A DNA stretch of 64,000 bases from Streptomyces maremycinicus (GCF_001184025.1 NZ_BBYG01000021.1:1-64000); one strand, 5' to 3'; positions 9,045-18,015 are shown, numbered from the stretch's first letter. The notes: a model not told the origin generated them from the letters alone. A program made the numbers and translations.

Positions 9045-10553
9045 ATGACGAGCAGCACCGAGACCACCTCTACCACGCCGCAGGTAGCGGTCAACGACAT
9101 CGGTAACGAGGAAGCCTTCCTCGCCGCGATCGACGAGACGATCAAGTACTTCAACGACGGCGACATCGTCGACGGCGTCATCGTGAAGGTCGACCGGGAC
9201 GAGGTCCTGCTCGACATCGGTTACAAGACCGAAGGCGTTATCCCGAGCCGCGAACTCTCGATCAAGCACGACGTCGACCCCAACGAGGTCGTCGCCGTCG
9301 GTGACGAGATCGAGGCCCTTGTTCTCCAGAAGGAGGACAAGGAAGGCCGCCTGATCCTCTCGAAGAAGCGCGCCCAGTACGAGCGTGCCTGGGGCACCAT
9401 CGAGAAGATCAAGGAAGAAGACGGGATCGTCACCGGCACCGTCATCGAGGTCGTCAAGGGTGGTCTCATCCTCGACATCGGCCTCCGTGGCTTCCTGCCG
9501 GCCTCCCTCGTCGAGATGCGTCGCGTCCGCGACCTCCAGCCTTACGTGGGCAAGGAGCTCGAGGCCAAGATCATCGAGCTGGACAAGAACCGCAACAACG
9601 TGGTCCTGTCCCGCCGTGCCTGGCTCGAGCAGACCCAGTCCGAGGTCCGCCAGACGTTCCTCACGACCCTCCAGAAGGGTCAGGTCCGTTCCGGCGTCGT
9701 CTCCTCGATCGTCAACTTCGGTGCGTTCGTGGACCTCGGTGGCGTCGACGGCCTCGTCCACGTCTCCGAGCTCTCCTGGAAGCACATCGACCACCCCTCC
9801 GAGGTTGTCGAGGTCGGCCAGGAAGTCACCGTCGAGGTCCTCGACGTCGACATGGACCGCGAGCGTGTCTCCCTGTCGCTGAAGGCGACCCAGGAAGACC
9901 CGTGGCAGCAGTTCGCCCGCACGCACCAGATCGGGCAGGTTGTTCCCGGTAAGGTCACCAAGCTCGTTCCGTTCGGTGCGTTCGTGCGCGTCGACGAGGG
10001 TATCGAGGGCCTGGTCCACATCTCCGAGCTGGCCGAGCGCCACGTGGAGATCCCGGAGCAGGTCGTCCAGGTCAACGACGAGATCTTCGTCAAGGTCATC
10101 GACATCGACCTCGAGCGCCGCCGCATCAGCCTCTCGCTGAAGCAGGCCAACGAGTCCTTCGGTGCCGACCCGGCCTCGGTCGAGTTCGACCCGACCCTGT
10201 ACGGCATGGCCGCGTCCTACGACGACCAGGGCAACTACATCTACCCCGAGGGCTTCGACCCCGAGACCAACGACTGGCTCGAGGGCTTCGAGTCGCAGCG
10301 TGAGGTCTGGGAGAACCAGTACGCCGAGGCGCAGACGCGCTTCGAGCAGCACCAGGCTCAGGTCATCAAGTCCCGCGAGGCGGACGAGAAGGCCGCTGCC
10401 GAGGGTGGCGACGCCGCGGGTGCGGCTCCGGCCGCGTCCGGTGGCAGCGGCGGTGGCTCCTACTCCTCCGAGGGTGCCGACACGTCCGGCGCGCTGGCCT
10501 CGGACGAGGCGCTCGCCGCTCTGCGCGAGAAGCTGGCCGGAGGCCAGAGCTGA
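9045..10553 (+). CDS. rpsA: 30S ribosomal protein S1
   Basis: The 502-aa product has four S1 (OB-fold) repeats: about residues 38-110, 123-192, 208-280 and 296-366. Characteristic NFGAFVDLGGVDGLVHVSEL and PFGAFVRVDEGIEGLVHISEL strands are visible in repeats three and four. This is the shorter actinobacterial form of S1; the E. coli protein has six repeats. The acidic, Gly/Ser-rich C-terminal tail is typical. It binds mRNA on the small subunit during initiation. Codon usage differs from its neighbours, with many GGT, CGT and GTT codons, as expected for a very highly expressed gene. A strong promoter precedes it and a strong hairpin follows. Confidence 0.98.
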   Translation: MTSSTETTSTTPQVAVNDIGNEEAFLAAIDETIKYFNDGDIVDGVIVKVDRDEVLLDIGYKTEGVIPSRELSIKHDVDPNEVVAVGDEIEALVLQKEDKEGRLILSKKRAQYERAWGTIEKIKEEDGIVTGTVIEVVKGGLILDIGLRGFLPASLVEMRRVRDLQPYVGKELEAKIIELDKNRNNVVLSRRAWLEQTQSEVRQTFLTTLQKGQVRSGVVSSIVNFGAFVDLGGVDGLVHVSELSWKHIDHPSEVVEVGQEVTVEVLDVDMDRERVSLSLKATQEDPWQQFARTHQIGQVVPGKVTKLVPFGAFVRVDEGIEGLVHISELAERHVEIPEQVVQVNDEIFVKVIDIDLERRRISLSLKQANESFGADPASVEFDPTLYGMAASYDDQGNYIYPEGFDPETNDWLEGFESQREVWENQYAEAQTRFEQHQAQVIKSREADEKAAAEGGDAAGAAPAASGGSGGGSYSSEGADTSGALASDEALAALREKLAGGQS

Positions 10554-10580
10554 AGCTAGCCGCTGAGGCTTAGCAGCTTG

Positions 10581-10616
10581 CCGAGGGCCCGCACCTTTCG
10601 AGGTGCGGGCCCTCGG
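10581..10616 (+). terminator. rpsA terminator hairpin
   Basis: A perfect 16-bp stem (10581-10596 with 10601-10616) is closed by a TTCG tetraloop, 27 nt after the rpsA stop codon. It lacks a U-tract. It is the cleanest terminator-like hairpin in the window. Confidence 0.9.
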
Positions 10617-10797
10617 TGCTGCCCGGGAGCGGAATCGCCGTCCCCTCTGCGACCGCCCTCGCGCGCCCCGACCCGGCCTGCCCTCACCCGGTGGCCGTGC
10701 GGAGCCGGTGACGAGTCACCTGATCAAGGGACGCGGACCGGGAATGCCCACGGTCCGGCGCGCGTTGGACAGGAGGAACACGAGGGGAGCGGTCCAA

Positions 10798-11736
10798 GTG
10801 CTTGATCCGCAGGGTTTGTACGCATGGGAGCCGAAGGGCCTGGCAGTCGTCGACGTGGCGCTGGCCCAGGAGTCGGCCGGACTTGTCATGCTCTACCACT
10901 TCGACGGATACATCGACGCGGGCGAGACCGGTGACCAGATCGTCGACCGACTTCTCGACTCGCTGCCCCACCAGCTCGTGGCCCGCTTCGACCACGACCG
11001 GCTGGTGGACTACCGCGCCCGCCGCCCGCTGCTGACCTTCAAGCGCGACCGATGGACCGAGTACGAGGAACCGGCCATCGAGGTACGGCTCGTACAGGAC
11101 ACCACGGGTGCCCCCTTCCTCCTGCTGTCCGGCCCCGAACCGGACGTGGAATGGGAACGCTTCGCCGTCGCCGTCCGGCAGATCGTGGAGCGCCTCGGCG
11201 TCCGCCTCTCGGTGAACTTCCACGGCATCCCCATGGGCGTCCCGCACACCCGCCCCGTGGGTCTCACCCCGCACGGCAACCGCACGGACCTCATGCCGGG
11301 CCACCGCAGCCCGTTCGACGAGGCCCAGGTCCCCGGCAGCGCCGAGGCGCTCGTCGAGTACCGCCTCATGGAAGCCGGCCACGACATCCTGGGCGTCGCC
11401 GCACACGTCCCGCACTACATCGCCCGCTCGGCGTACCCGGACGCGGCCCTGACCGTCCTGGAGGCCATCACGGCGGCCACCGGCCTGGTCCTGCCGGGCA
11501 TCGCGCACGCCCTGCGCACGGACGCCCACCGGACGCAGACCGAGATCGACCGCCAGATCCAGGAGGGCGACGAGGAACTCACCTCCCTCGTCCAGGGCCT
11601 GGAGCACCAGTACGACGCCGCCGCCGGCGCCGAGACCCGCGGCAACATGCTCGCCGAACCGGTCGACATCCCGTCGGCCGACGAGATCGGGCAGGAGTTC
11701 GAGCGCTTCCTCGCCGAACGCGAGGGCGAAGGCTGA
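10798..11736 (+). CDS. PAC2 family protein
   Basis: The 312-aa product has the PAC2 (proteasome assembly chaperone 2) fold signature: LYHFDGYIDAGETGDQIVDRLL near the N-terminus, then FHGIPMGVPHTRPVGLTPHGN and a C-terminal helical region. Its exact role in actinobacteria is not established. Start chosen at GTG 10798, preceded by a GGGGAG box. An ATG at 10744 is in frame, but the N-terminus predicted from 10798 (LDPQGLYAWEPKGL) looks like the true family start. It lies between rpsA and coaE, a conserved Streptomyces order. Confidence 0.85.
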   Translation: MLDPQGLYAWEPKGLAVVDVALAQESAGLVMLYHFDGYIDAGETGDQIVDRLLDSLPHQLVARFDHDRLVDYRARRPLLTFKRDRWTEYEEPAIEVRLVQDTTGAPFLLLSGPEPDVEWERFAVAVRQIVERLGVRLSVNFHGIPMGVPHTRPVGLTPHGNRTDLMPGHRSPFDEAQVPGSAEALVEYRLMEAGHDILGVAAHVPHYIARSAYPDAALTVLEAITAATGLVLPGIAHALRTDAHRTQTEIDRQIQEGDEELTSLVQGLEHQYDAAAGAETRGNMLAEPVDIPSADEIGQEFERFLAEREGEG

Positions 11737-11793
11737 GCAGCGCGCGGGGGCCTGTCGGGTGCGTCGTCACCGGCAGGCCCTAAGCTTCCGCTC

Positions 11794-12414
11794 ATGCTGA
11801 AAGTGGGCCTGACCGGCGGGATCGGCGCCGGCAAGAGCGAGGTGTCCCGGCTGCTCGTCGAGTGCGGCGCCGTACTGATCGACGCGGACCGCATCGCACG
11901 CGAGGTCGTCGCGCCGGGCACCCCGGGACTCGCCGCGATCGTGGAGGCCTTCGGCGAGGAGGTCCTCGCCCCCGACGGCAGCCTCGACCGCCCCCGGCTG
12001 GGTTCGGTCGTCTTCGCCGACCCCGCGAAACTGGCGCTCCTCAACTCCATCGTGCATCCCCTGGTCGGCGCCCGCTCCGGCGAACTCGAGGCGGCCGCCC
12101 CCGAGGGCGCCGTCGTCGTGCACGACGTCCCCCTGCTCACCGAGAACGCCCTCGGCCCCCTGTACGACGTCGTGGTCGTCGTCGACGCGGCCCCCGAGAC
12201 CCAGCTCGACCGGCTCGTCCGGCTCCGCGGGATGTCCGAGGAGGACGCACGCGCCCGCATGGCCGCCCAGGCGACCCGCGACCAGCGCCGGGAGATCGCG
12301 GACATCCTCATCGACAACGACGTACCCCTCCCGGAGCTCCACCGGCGCGTGAGGGAGGTATGGGCCGACCTCGCGCGGCGCGCGCACGCGTCGCACGGGA
12401 GCTCGCCGGAATAG
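11794..12414 (+). CDS. coaE: Dephospho-CoA kinase
   Basis: This enzyme catalyses the last step of coenzyme A synthesis, phosphorylating the 3'-hydroxyl of dephospho-CoA. The 206-aa protein has the P-loop GLTGGIGAGKSEVS at residues 4-17, the substrate-binding DADRIAREVVAPG segment near 35, and VVHDVPLLTEN near 110. The length is normal for the stand-alone bacterial enzyme; the longer CoaE-UPF0157 fusion found in some actinobacteria is absent. The C-terminal RRAHASHGSSPE tail is short and variable. The ATG at 11794 follows 57 nt after the PAC2 gene. Confidence 0.97.
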   Translation: MLKVGLTGGIGAGKSEVSRLLVECGAVLIDADRIAREVVAPGTPGLAAIVEAFGEEVLAPDGSLDRPRLGSVVFADPAKLALLNSIVHPLVGARSGELEAAAPEGAVVVHDVPLLTENALGPLYDVVVVVDAAPETQLDRLVRLRGMSEEDARARMAAQATRDQRREIADILIDNDVPLPELHRRVREVWADLARRAHASHGSSPE

Positions 12415-12464
12415 CGGCCCTCGCCCCGCGCGTTGAACGCGTTGAGCAAGGGAAGGATTTTTCC

Positions 12465-12848
12465 GTGCCCGATACCAGTGGTTCGACCGGAGGACGCACT
12501 CCGGAGACAGACGTCATCGACTTCCGTGCCGCGGAGCACCTGCTCGCCGCCCGGGACCCGCGGGGCGCGGTGAAGTTGCTCGACGGCGTCATCGCCGCAC
12601 ACCCCGAGAACACCGCCGCCCGGCTGCTGCGCGCGCGTGCCTTCTTCGCCGCCGCCCAACTACGGCCCGCGGAGCTGGAGTTCACCATCGTCCTGGAGCG
12701 CGAGCCGGACAACGCCTTCGCGCACTTCGCGCTCGGCCGCACCTATGAGCGGCAGGGCCGGGTCGACCAGGCCAAACGCCACTTCCGACTGGCCGCGGCA
12801 CTGGACCCGAACCCGCAGTACGTCAAAGCGGCACGCTTCGAGAACTGA
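12465..12848 (+). CDS. Tetratricopeptide repeat protein
   Basis: The small 127-aa protein contains roughly three TPR helical hairpins (about residues 25-120), with typical landmarks such as NTAARLLRARAFFAAAQL and NAFAHFALGRTYERQGRVDQAKRHF. These repeats mediate protein-protein contacts; the partner is unknown. The start is the GTG at 12465, 7 nt after a GGAAGGA box. The open frame extends upstream through coaE in another frame, but only the part after 12465 is coding. The gene lies 50 nt after coaE and may be cotranscribed with it. Confidence 0.88.
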   Translation: MPDTSGSTGGRTPETDVIDFRAAEHLLAARDPRGAVKLLDGVIAAHPENTAARLLRARAFFAAAQLRPAELEFTIVLEREPDNAFAHFALGRTYERQGRVDQAKRHFRLAAALDPNPQYVKAARFEN

Positions 12849-12871
12849 GAACGGCGGCGCGCTGAGCCGCG

Positions 12872-13000
12872 CCGGATCCCCGGGGCGCCGGACCTCCGAG
12901 CAGGCCGGACCTCCGGGCCGCCGGATCTCCGAGCCCACGGATCTCCGAGCCCACGGATCTCCCAGCCCACGGATCCCCAGCCGCACGGATCTCCGGGCGG
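12872..13000. repeat. Degenerate 16-17-bp tandem repeat, about 8 copies
   Basis: Units of the form CGGATCTCCGAGCCCA repeat head to tail, with the central copies almost identical. The array fills the gap between the TPR gene and the convergent DUF6343 gene. It is not CRISPR-like because there are no unique spacers. Confidence 0.85.
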
Positions 13001-13003
13001 GCC

Positions 13004-13270
13004 TCAAGGGTGGCGGTGCTCGGGTGGCCGGTAGGGCGGGATGTCGCGGCCCGGCTGATAGTGCGGGCCCTGCCGCCGATGCCTGAGGATCATCGTCAGA
13101 TCGACCGTGATCACCAGCCACAGCACTCCGCACGCGGCCGCCCACCCCGGGCGCCCCACGAGGGCGAACGCGGCCGTCCCGAAGATCGCCCAGGCCAGAC
13201 CCCACACGGTCAGCCACAGACGCATCCGCAGCGCACTGCGCGCTGTCATCGGCTCACTGCCCGTACGCAT
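13004..13270 (-). CDS. DUF6343 family protein
   Basis: The 88-aa protein has two hydrophobic segments (about residues 20-40 and 43-60) followed by a basic loop and the tail GPHYQPGRDIPPYRPPEHRHP. This matches the small Streptomyces membrane family DUF6343; its function is unknown. Start chosen at ATG 13270 with an upstream GGAAGGAG box; a second in-frame ATG lies 21 nt downstream. The tail-to-tail gap to the TPR gene is filled by the tandem repeat array. Confidence 0.8.
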   Translation of the reverse strand: MRTGSEPMTARSALRMRLWLTVWGLAWAIFGTAAFALVGRPGWAAACGVLWLVITVDLTMILRHRRQGPHYQPGRDIPPYRPPEHRHP

Positions 13271-13430
13271 CCGACCACCACTCCTTCCTGCAACGTACTC
13301 TTCGGTCCGCACGTTCTCCAGGGGACGGCCGTGCTCGCCTCCGGCGCGCTCGAACAGAGCGGCCATCCCTCGAACGGGTGAACCGTCGGGCAGGAGGAAC
13401 TGCCGTACCGGGACGGGCCGTTGGACGGGC

Positions 13431-14126
13431 ATGAAGCTGAAGACGCGAGACGGATATCAGGGAACCGGTCCCGGTGCGATCACCCCGGACGGCTGCGCGG
13501 TCGAGCTCTACTCGCGCCTGCCGGTGGGGGAGGAGCCGGACATCATCGCCGCGGCGGTGCCCCCGGGCGCACACATCCTGGAGCTGGGCAGCGGGGTCGG
13601 CCGCGTCACCCACGCCCTGCTGGAGCGCGGGTTCGAGGTCACGGCGGTGGACGAGTCCGCCGAGATGCTGGAGCGCGTCCGCGGGGCCCGCACGATATGC
13701 GGCCTCATCGAGGATCTCGCCCTGGACGAGACGTTCGACGTGGTCATGCTCGCGTCGTTCCTCGTGCACAACGGAGACGTCGAGGTACGGCGCGGGATGC
13801 TGCGGGCCTGCGCACGGCACGTCACGAAGGGCGGCTGCGTGCTGATCCAGCGGGAAGGGGAGGACTACCACTCGAACGTACCGCGCGAGCGCGTCGACCC
13901 GAGCGGCTTCACGATCAGGATCGTCTCGGACGAGCCCGTGGGGGACGGCGTCCACTCCGTACGCGCGGAGTACGACTTCCCGGACGCGGTGTGGACCCAG
14001 ACCTTCCGGTCCCGGCCCCTGACCCAGAAGCAGTTCGAGGAGGCCCTGGCGGAAGCGGGACTGAGGGTGGAGCGCTGTCTCACCGAGGACCGGATGTGGG
14101 TGAAGGCGGTGCCGGTCACGGAGTAG
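13431..14126 (+). CDS. Class I SAM-dependent methyltransferase
   Basis: The 231-aa enzyme has a classical SAM-binding motif I, ILELGSGVGRVTHALLERG, near residue 45, an acidic motif VTAVDESAEML, and a later GGCVLIQREGEDYH segment. It resembles Methyltransf_25-type small-molecule methyltransferases; the substrate cannot be inferred. The ATG at 13431 has only a weak Shine-Dalgarno box (GGACGGGC). The gene is divergent from DUF6343, and the 160-bp gap presumably holds both promoters. Confidence 0.82.
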   Translation: MKLKTRDGYQGTGPGAITPDGCAVELYSRLPVGEEPDIIAAAVPPGAHILELGSGVGRVTHALLERGFEVTAVDESAEMLERVRGARTICGLIEDLALDETFDVVMLASFLVHNGDVEVRRGMLRACARHVTKGGCVLIQREGEDYHSNVPRERVDPSGFTIRIVSDEPVGDGVHSVRAEYDFPDAVWTQTFRSRPLTQKQFEEALAEAGLRVERCLTEDRMWVKAVPVTE

Positions 14127-14275
14127 CGGAAGAGGGGAGGGACCGGAGAGGACGGGGACGGGCGGGCGGTGAGGGTGACGGCGTGAGAAGGCCCGGCGGG
14201 CGGCGATGAGTTCGTCGACGGAGGTCGGTCTACCCCCTCGACAGCACGCCGGACCGCTCACCGCAGGAGACTCCC

Positions 14276-14761
14276 ATGTCCGAGACCACGGCTTCGCTCG
14301 CCGCCACCACCTCCACCACGTCCACTGCCGCCACCACGTCCACCGCCGCGCAGGCGTCCGCCTCCCCGAGCCCCCGAGGACGCCGTGCCCGGATCGCCCT
14401 GCGAGGCGTGCAGGTGCTGCTCGCGCTCTTCTACGGCTTCGCCAGCGCGCTGCCGAAGCTGATCGCGCACCCCTCGGCCGCCGACGCCTTCGACGAGATG
14501 GGCTGGGGCAGCGGGGGCATGTACGCCATCGGCGCCCTGGAACTCGCCGGTGCGGTCGCCCTGCTCGTTCCGGTGCTCCAGTCCGTGGCGGCGATGGCGC
14601 TGGGAGCGCTGATGGTGGGCGCCTTCGTCGTCCAGGTCGTGGTCTTCGACGGGCAGAACGCGGCGACGCCGCTCATCCTGCTCGTACCGCTGGCGCTCAT
14701 CGCCTGGAAGCGTCGGGAGTCCAACGTGGAGCTGCTGAAGTGGGCGCGACGAGGTGCCTGA
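14276..14761 (+). CDS. DoxX family membrane protein
   Basis: The 161-aa protein has a Thr/Ala/Ser-rich N-terminal extension (residues 1-35) and four hydrophobic segments. The DoxX-like signature LLALFYGFASALPKLIAHPSAADAF lies near residue 45. Members are small integral membrane proteins, some tied to redox or electron transport, but most without known function. The ATG at 14276 is preceded by a GCAGGAGA box at good spacing. The uracil-DNA glycosylase gene follows after 55 nt. Confidence 0.85.
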   Translation: MSETTASLAATTSTTSTAATTSTAAQASASPSPRGRRARIALRGVQVLLALFYGFASALPKLIAHPSAADAFDEMGWGSGGMYAIGALELAGAVALLVPVLQSVAAMALGALMVGAFVVQVVVFDGQNAATPLILLVPLALIAWKRRESNVELLKWARRGA

Positions 14762-14816
14762 GGAGGAGCGTGCGGAGTGTGTGATCAGGGGCGGGGGCGT
14801 GTTCTACCGTGGAGTC

Positions 14817-15686
14817 ATGGACGCCACCGAGGCCCCCTCCGACCCCGCGACCTCTTCCTCTCGCTCCACGGCCTCCCCCGCACCGGCCGCCCCCTCGGCC
14901 CTGGCCCTGCTGGATCGGCGGGTCGGGGAGTGCCGGGCGTGTCCCCGGCTGGTGGCCTGGCGTGAGGAGGTCGCCCGGACCAAGCGGGCGGCGTTCGCGG
15001 ACTGGACGTACTGGGGTCGGCCGGTACCCGGCTTCGGGCCGTCGGACGCCCGGCTGCTGATCGTCGGACTGGCCCCCGCCGCGCACGGCGGGAACCGTAC
15101 GGGGCGGATGTTCACCGGGGACCGCTCCGGTGACGTGCTGTACCGGGCGTTGTACGACGTCGGGCTGGCGTCGCAGCCCACGGCCGTGTCCGTGGACGAC
15201 GGGCTGGAGCTGTACGGCGTGCGGATCACCTCGCCCGTGCACTGCGCACCGCCCGCCAACAGACCGACGCCGGGGGAGCGGGACACCTGCCGGCCCTGGC
15301 TCGTGCGGGAGCTGCGTTTGCTGCGGCCCACCTTGCGCGCGGTCGTCGTGCTCGGTGCCTTCGGTTGGCAGGCCGCGCTGCCCGCGTTCGCTGAGGCGGG
15401 CTGGACCGTGCCCCGGCCGCGGCCGCCCTTCGGGCACGGCGCCCGGGTACGGCTCGGCGGCCCGGGCGGCCGGGAAGGGCCGGACGGCAGGGCCGTTCCG
15501 GACGGCAGGGCCGTTCCGAACGGCAAGGGGACCCCGGAGGGACGGGACGAGCCTGACGGCGTCCACGGCCTCGACGTCTTCGGCTGCTTCCACGTCAGTC
15601 AGCGCAACACCTTCACCGGCCGGCTCACTCCCGAGATGCTGCGCGAGGTGCTGCGCACGGCCTCGGGGGCGGCGGGGCTGTCGTGA
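14817..15686 (+). CDS. Uracil-DNA glycosylase, family 5-like (UDGb)
   Basis: This DNA repair enzyme should remove uracil and perhaps other deaminated bases. The 289-aa protein has the Cys-containing N-terminal CRACPRL segment of iron-sulfur UDGs, motif GLAPAAHGGNRTGRMFTGD (active-site region of family 5), TSPVHCAPPANRPTPGE, and the C-terminal HVSQRNTFTGRLTPEML motif. A Gly/Pro/Asp-rich insertion (about residues 215-240) carries an imperfect 6-residue repeat (GRAVPD/GRAVPN). Start chosen at ATG 14817 with GGAG 4 nt upstream; a longer frame exists. It converges with the next gene with a 7-bp gap. Confidence 0.88.
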   Translation: MDATEAPSDPATSSSRSTASPAPAAPSALALLDRRVGECRACPRLVAWREEVARTKRAAFADWTYWGRPVPGFGPSDARLLIVGLAPAAHGGNRTGRMFTGDRSGDVLYRALYDVGLASQPTAVSVDDGLELYGVRITSPVHCAPPANRPTPGERDTCRPWLVRELRLLRPTLRAVVVLGAFGWQAALPAFAEAGWTVPRPRPPFGHGARVRLGGPGGREGPDGRAVPDGRAVPNGKGTPEGRDEPDGVHGLDVFGCFHVSQRNTFTGRLTPEMLREVLRTASGAAGLS

Positions 15687-15693
15687 GCTCCGG

Positions 15694-17151
15694 TCAGGCG
15701 ACGCGTGCCGCGGTGACCGGCCGGGAGGCGACCGGGTATGCCTTGTCCTTGGCGGTGTTGACGCTCCAGCGGTAGCGGGAGAACTCCCCGGTGGCGGTGG
15801 AGGCGTAGAACATCATGTGGCCGATGCCGACGCCCTCGAACTGCTCCTCCGCGAGGAGGCCGACCATGCGGGTGTCGGGATACCTGGGGTAGTTGGTCAG
15901 GGCGTACACGCCGTGCGGTTCGGCCGTGCAGTCGACGACCTCGACGGCGTACTGGGTCTCGCCGGTGAAGTCGGCGACCCCGCTGAAGACGCCCTTGACC
16001 TCGCGGACCATGACGATGTGGCCGGTGTTGCCCTCGACCTGGCCGTTGTAGTCCACCGCGATCAGATCGCCCGGCCGGAGGTCGGCGACCTTGCGGATCC
16101 GCCGGAAGCGCGGGCCGGCGGTGCCGTCGGCGAACGCCTTGCGGTAGTCGGCGGCCTCGGGGATGCGGTCCTGGAAGTACTGGGTGAAGTAGGCGTCGGT
16201 GGCCCAGCCGTAGGTGTGCCTGAGCACCCGGGTGATGAAGGACGAGCAGCGGGCGCGGGCGATCCAGCTCGACGGGTCGTCGGGTGCGCCCCAGGTGACG
16301 GTCGACGCGGAGCCGACCAGGTAGACGTTGTTGAGGCCGGCCGTGCGGCCGCTGATCAGGGAGACCTCGTCGGCGCTCAGGGCGCGGCCGTAGGCGCGCA
16401 CATCGTCGACGGAGCCCTTGAAGTGGTTCACGTAGGCGCCGTTCCAGCGGGCCCGGCCGATGTTGAAACCCTCGGTGGCGGCCCAGGACAGCACGGCGTC
16501 GGCGGTGCCTTCCGGCACGCCGTTCACATACAGGTGGAGCGTGCCGCCGTCCCACACTCCGGTCAGGTGGGTCCATTTGCCGGGCGTGACGGTGGTGGTG
16601 GCGAGGGCGGAGATCTTGACGCTCTGGTCCTCGGCGCGCACCTTGAACGCCCAGGCGCCGGCGGTGTCGTCGTACTGGAGCAGGAAGCGGCTGCACCCGG
16701 TGCCGTCCTGGCTGACCGCCGTGTACATGTTCGTCAGGACGGCGTCGTCCGCGAGGCGTACCCAGGCGGAGACCGTGAACGGCGCCGTGGTGTCGAGCAC
16801 GGAGGCCGTGGCGGCGTAGGACGCGTCGAGGGTCAGTTCGCCGCCGGCCCGCAGGGTGGTCCAGCCGGCGCCGGGGCCGGGAGTGACGGGGTGGTCGCGG
16901 CCGGAGCGGTCGGCGCCGGAGCCGTCCAGTGGCCAGTGTCCGGCGAGGCCGGTGGGCAGGTAGCCGGCCGCCAGGAGTCGCTGGTACTGGACCATCTGCT
17001 CGGCCTGGGCGAGATGAGGTGTGGTGAGAGGGGTGAACGGGGTGTCCAGCGGGGCGTCGGCGGTCGCGCTGCCGGCCGCGCCCAGCACGCCGGTCACCGC
17101 GCCGGCCCCCACGAGTGCGGCTCCGCTCAGCAGTCCGCGTCTGCTCACCAT
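15694..17151 (-). CDS. Exported LamG-domain protein with NlpC/P60-like C-terminal domain
   Basis: The 485-aa protein has a twin-arginine-like signal (SRRGLLSGAALVGAGAVTG, residues 3-21), then a LamG/concanavalin-like domain (about 70-265, with NIGRARWNGAYVNHFKGSVDDVRAYGRAL). A C-terminal region (about 280-470) contains ARCSSFITRVL, LRPGDLIAVDYNG and TGHIVMVREV. That Cys, then GDLI, then GH order resembles NlpC/P60-type cysteine peptidases. The peptidase reading is inference; no experimental family name is recognised. It is probably secreted through Tat and may act on the cell wall or a surface glycan. Confidence 0.75.
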   Translation of the reverse strand: MVSRRGLLSGAALVGAGAVTGVLGAAGSATADAPLDTPFTPLTTPHLAQAEQMVQYQRLLAAGYLPTGLAGHWPLDGSGADRSGRDHPVTPGPGAGWTTLRAGGELTLDASYAATASVLDTTAPFTVSAWVRLADDAVLTNMYTAVSQDGTGCSRFLLQYDDTAGAWAFKVRAEDQSVKISALATTTVTPGKWTHLTGVWDGGTLHLYVNGVPEGTADAVLSWAATEGFNIGRARWNGAYVNHFKGSVDDVRAYGRALSADEVSLISGRTAGLNNVYLVGSASTVTWGAPDDPSSWIARARCSSFITRVLRHTYGWATDAYFTQYFQDRIPEAADYRKAFADGTAGPRFRRIRKVADLRPGDLIAVDYNGQVEGNTGHIVMVREVKGVFSGVADFTGETQYAVEVVDCTAEPHGVYALTNYPRYPDTRMVGLLAEEQFEGVGIGHMMFYASTATGEFSRYRWSVNTAKDKAYPVASRPVTAARVA

Positions 17152-17209
17152 GGTCGTCTCCCCGTTCCGTCGGCCGCGTGTGCGCGCCTTCGGACACCTG
17201 CCCGAAGGG

Positions 17210-17908
17210 TCAGGGGATTCTAGGCGGAGCGTGATCGGGGGAGGGCGGGACCTCCGGGAGGCCGGCCTCCCCGAACAGGTGCCGGACCGTGGAGCGGTAG
17301 TTGGCCTGTACGTGGTCCAGGGCGTGGGCGCGGGCGCGGTCCGGGTCGCCGGAGGCGATGGCGTCGTAGAGGTCCTGGTGTTCGGTGAGGAGTTGGGGCC
17401 ATTCCTCGTTGCGCCGGGTGAGCCACTGCAAGCGGCCGGCGACCGGTTCCATGACCGAGATCAGCAGGGTGTTGCCGGCCATGGCGAGGAGCCGGTCGTG
17501 GAAGCGGGTGTTGATGTCGGTGATCGTCTCGGCGTCCCCCGCGGCGGTGGCGCTCGCCGCGCTCGCCAGGAGGGCGCGCAGTTCGGTGAGGTCCTCCGGG
17601 GTGGCCCGGGCGGCGGCCAGTCCGGCCGCGTACACCTCCAACGCCTCGCGCAGCTCGAAGAGTTCCTTGACGTCGGTAGGGCTCAGTGGCCTCACGACCG
17701 TGCGGCGCGGGGTCTCGAACAGGACGAAGCCCTCGGCGACGAGTGCCCGGATGGCCTCCCGGACCGGGACCCTGGACACGCCGAAGCGGTCGGCCAGTTC
17801 GCGTTCGACGAGCCGGTCGCCGGGACGCAGGCTGCCGGCGATGATCTCCTGCCGCAGGGACCCCAGGACGCGCTCGCGCACCGCTCCGAGGGGTTCGATC
17901 TTCGTCAT
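17210..17908 (-). CDS. GntR family (FadR/FCD) transcriptional regulator
   Basis: The 232-aa regulator has an N-terminal winged helix (about residues 8-75, with SRVPVREAIRALVAEGFV) and a C-terminal FCD ligand-binding domain (about 85-210, containing LREALEVYAAGLAAAR and NTRFHDRLLAMAGNTLL). It reads away from the transporter and racemase genes. A perfect palindrome in the intergenic region fits FadR-type operators of the NGTATACN class. It probably represses the divergent pair and is relieved by a substrate-like ligand. Confidence 0.9.
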   Translation of the reverse strand: MTKIEPLGAVRERVLGSLRQEIIAGSLRPGDRLVERELADRFGVSRVPVREAIRALVAEGFVLFETPRRTVVRPLSPTDVKELFELREALEVYAAGLAAARATPEDLTELRALLASAASATAAGDAETITDINTRFHDRLLAMAGNTLLISVMEPVAGRLQWLTRRNEEWPQLLTEHQDLYDAIASGDPDRARAHALDHVQANYRSTVRHLFGEAGLPEVPPSPDHAPPRIP

Positions 17909-17999
17909 GGGCCCATCTTCGCCGATGCGGGAGGGCTTTTACGGAGCCGTAACGGGACGGACATCGGTCAGAACGCTTGACGGCGGGACCATGGCGGCA

Positions 18000-18015
18000 G
18001 TTTGGTATACCAAAC
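18000..18015. promoter_or_regulatory. Perfect 16-bp palindromic operator for the GntR regulator
   Basis: GTTTGGTATACCAAAC is an exact palindrome with the TGGTATACCA core expected of FadR-subfamily GntR proteins. It lies 46 nt before the transporter GTG start and about 90 nt from the regulator start, so it can control both directions. No other copy of the full 16-mer was noticed in the window. Confidence 0.8.

Noticed and set aside
12872..13000. CRISPR-like array
   Set aside because: Units are contiguous tandem repeats without unique spacers, and no cas gene is present.
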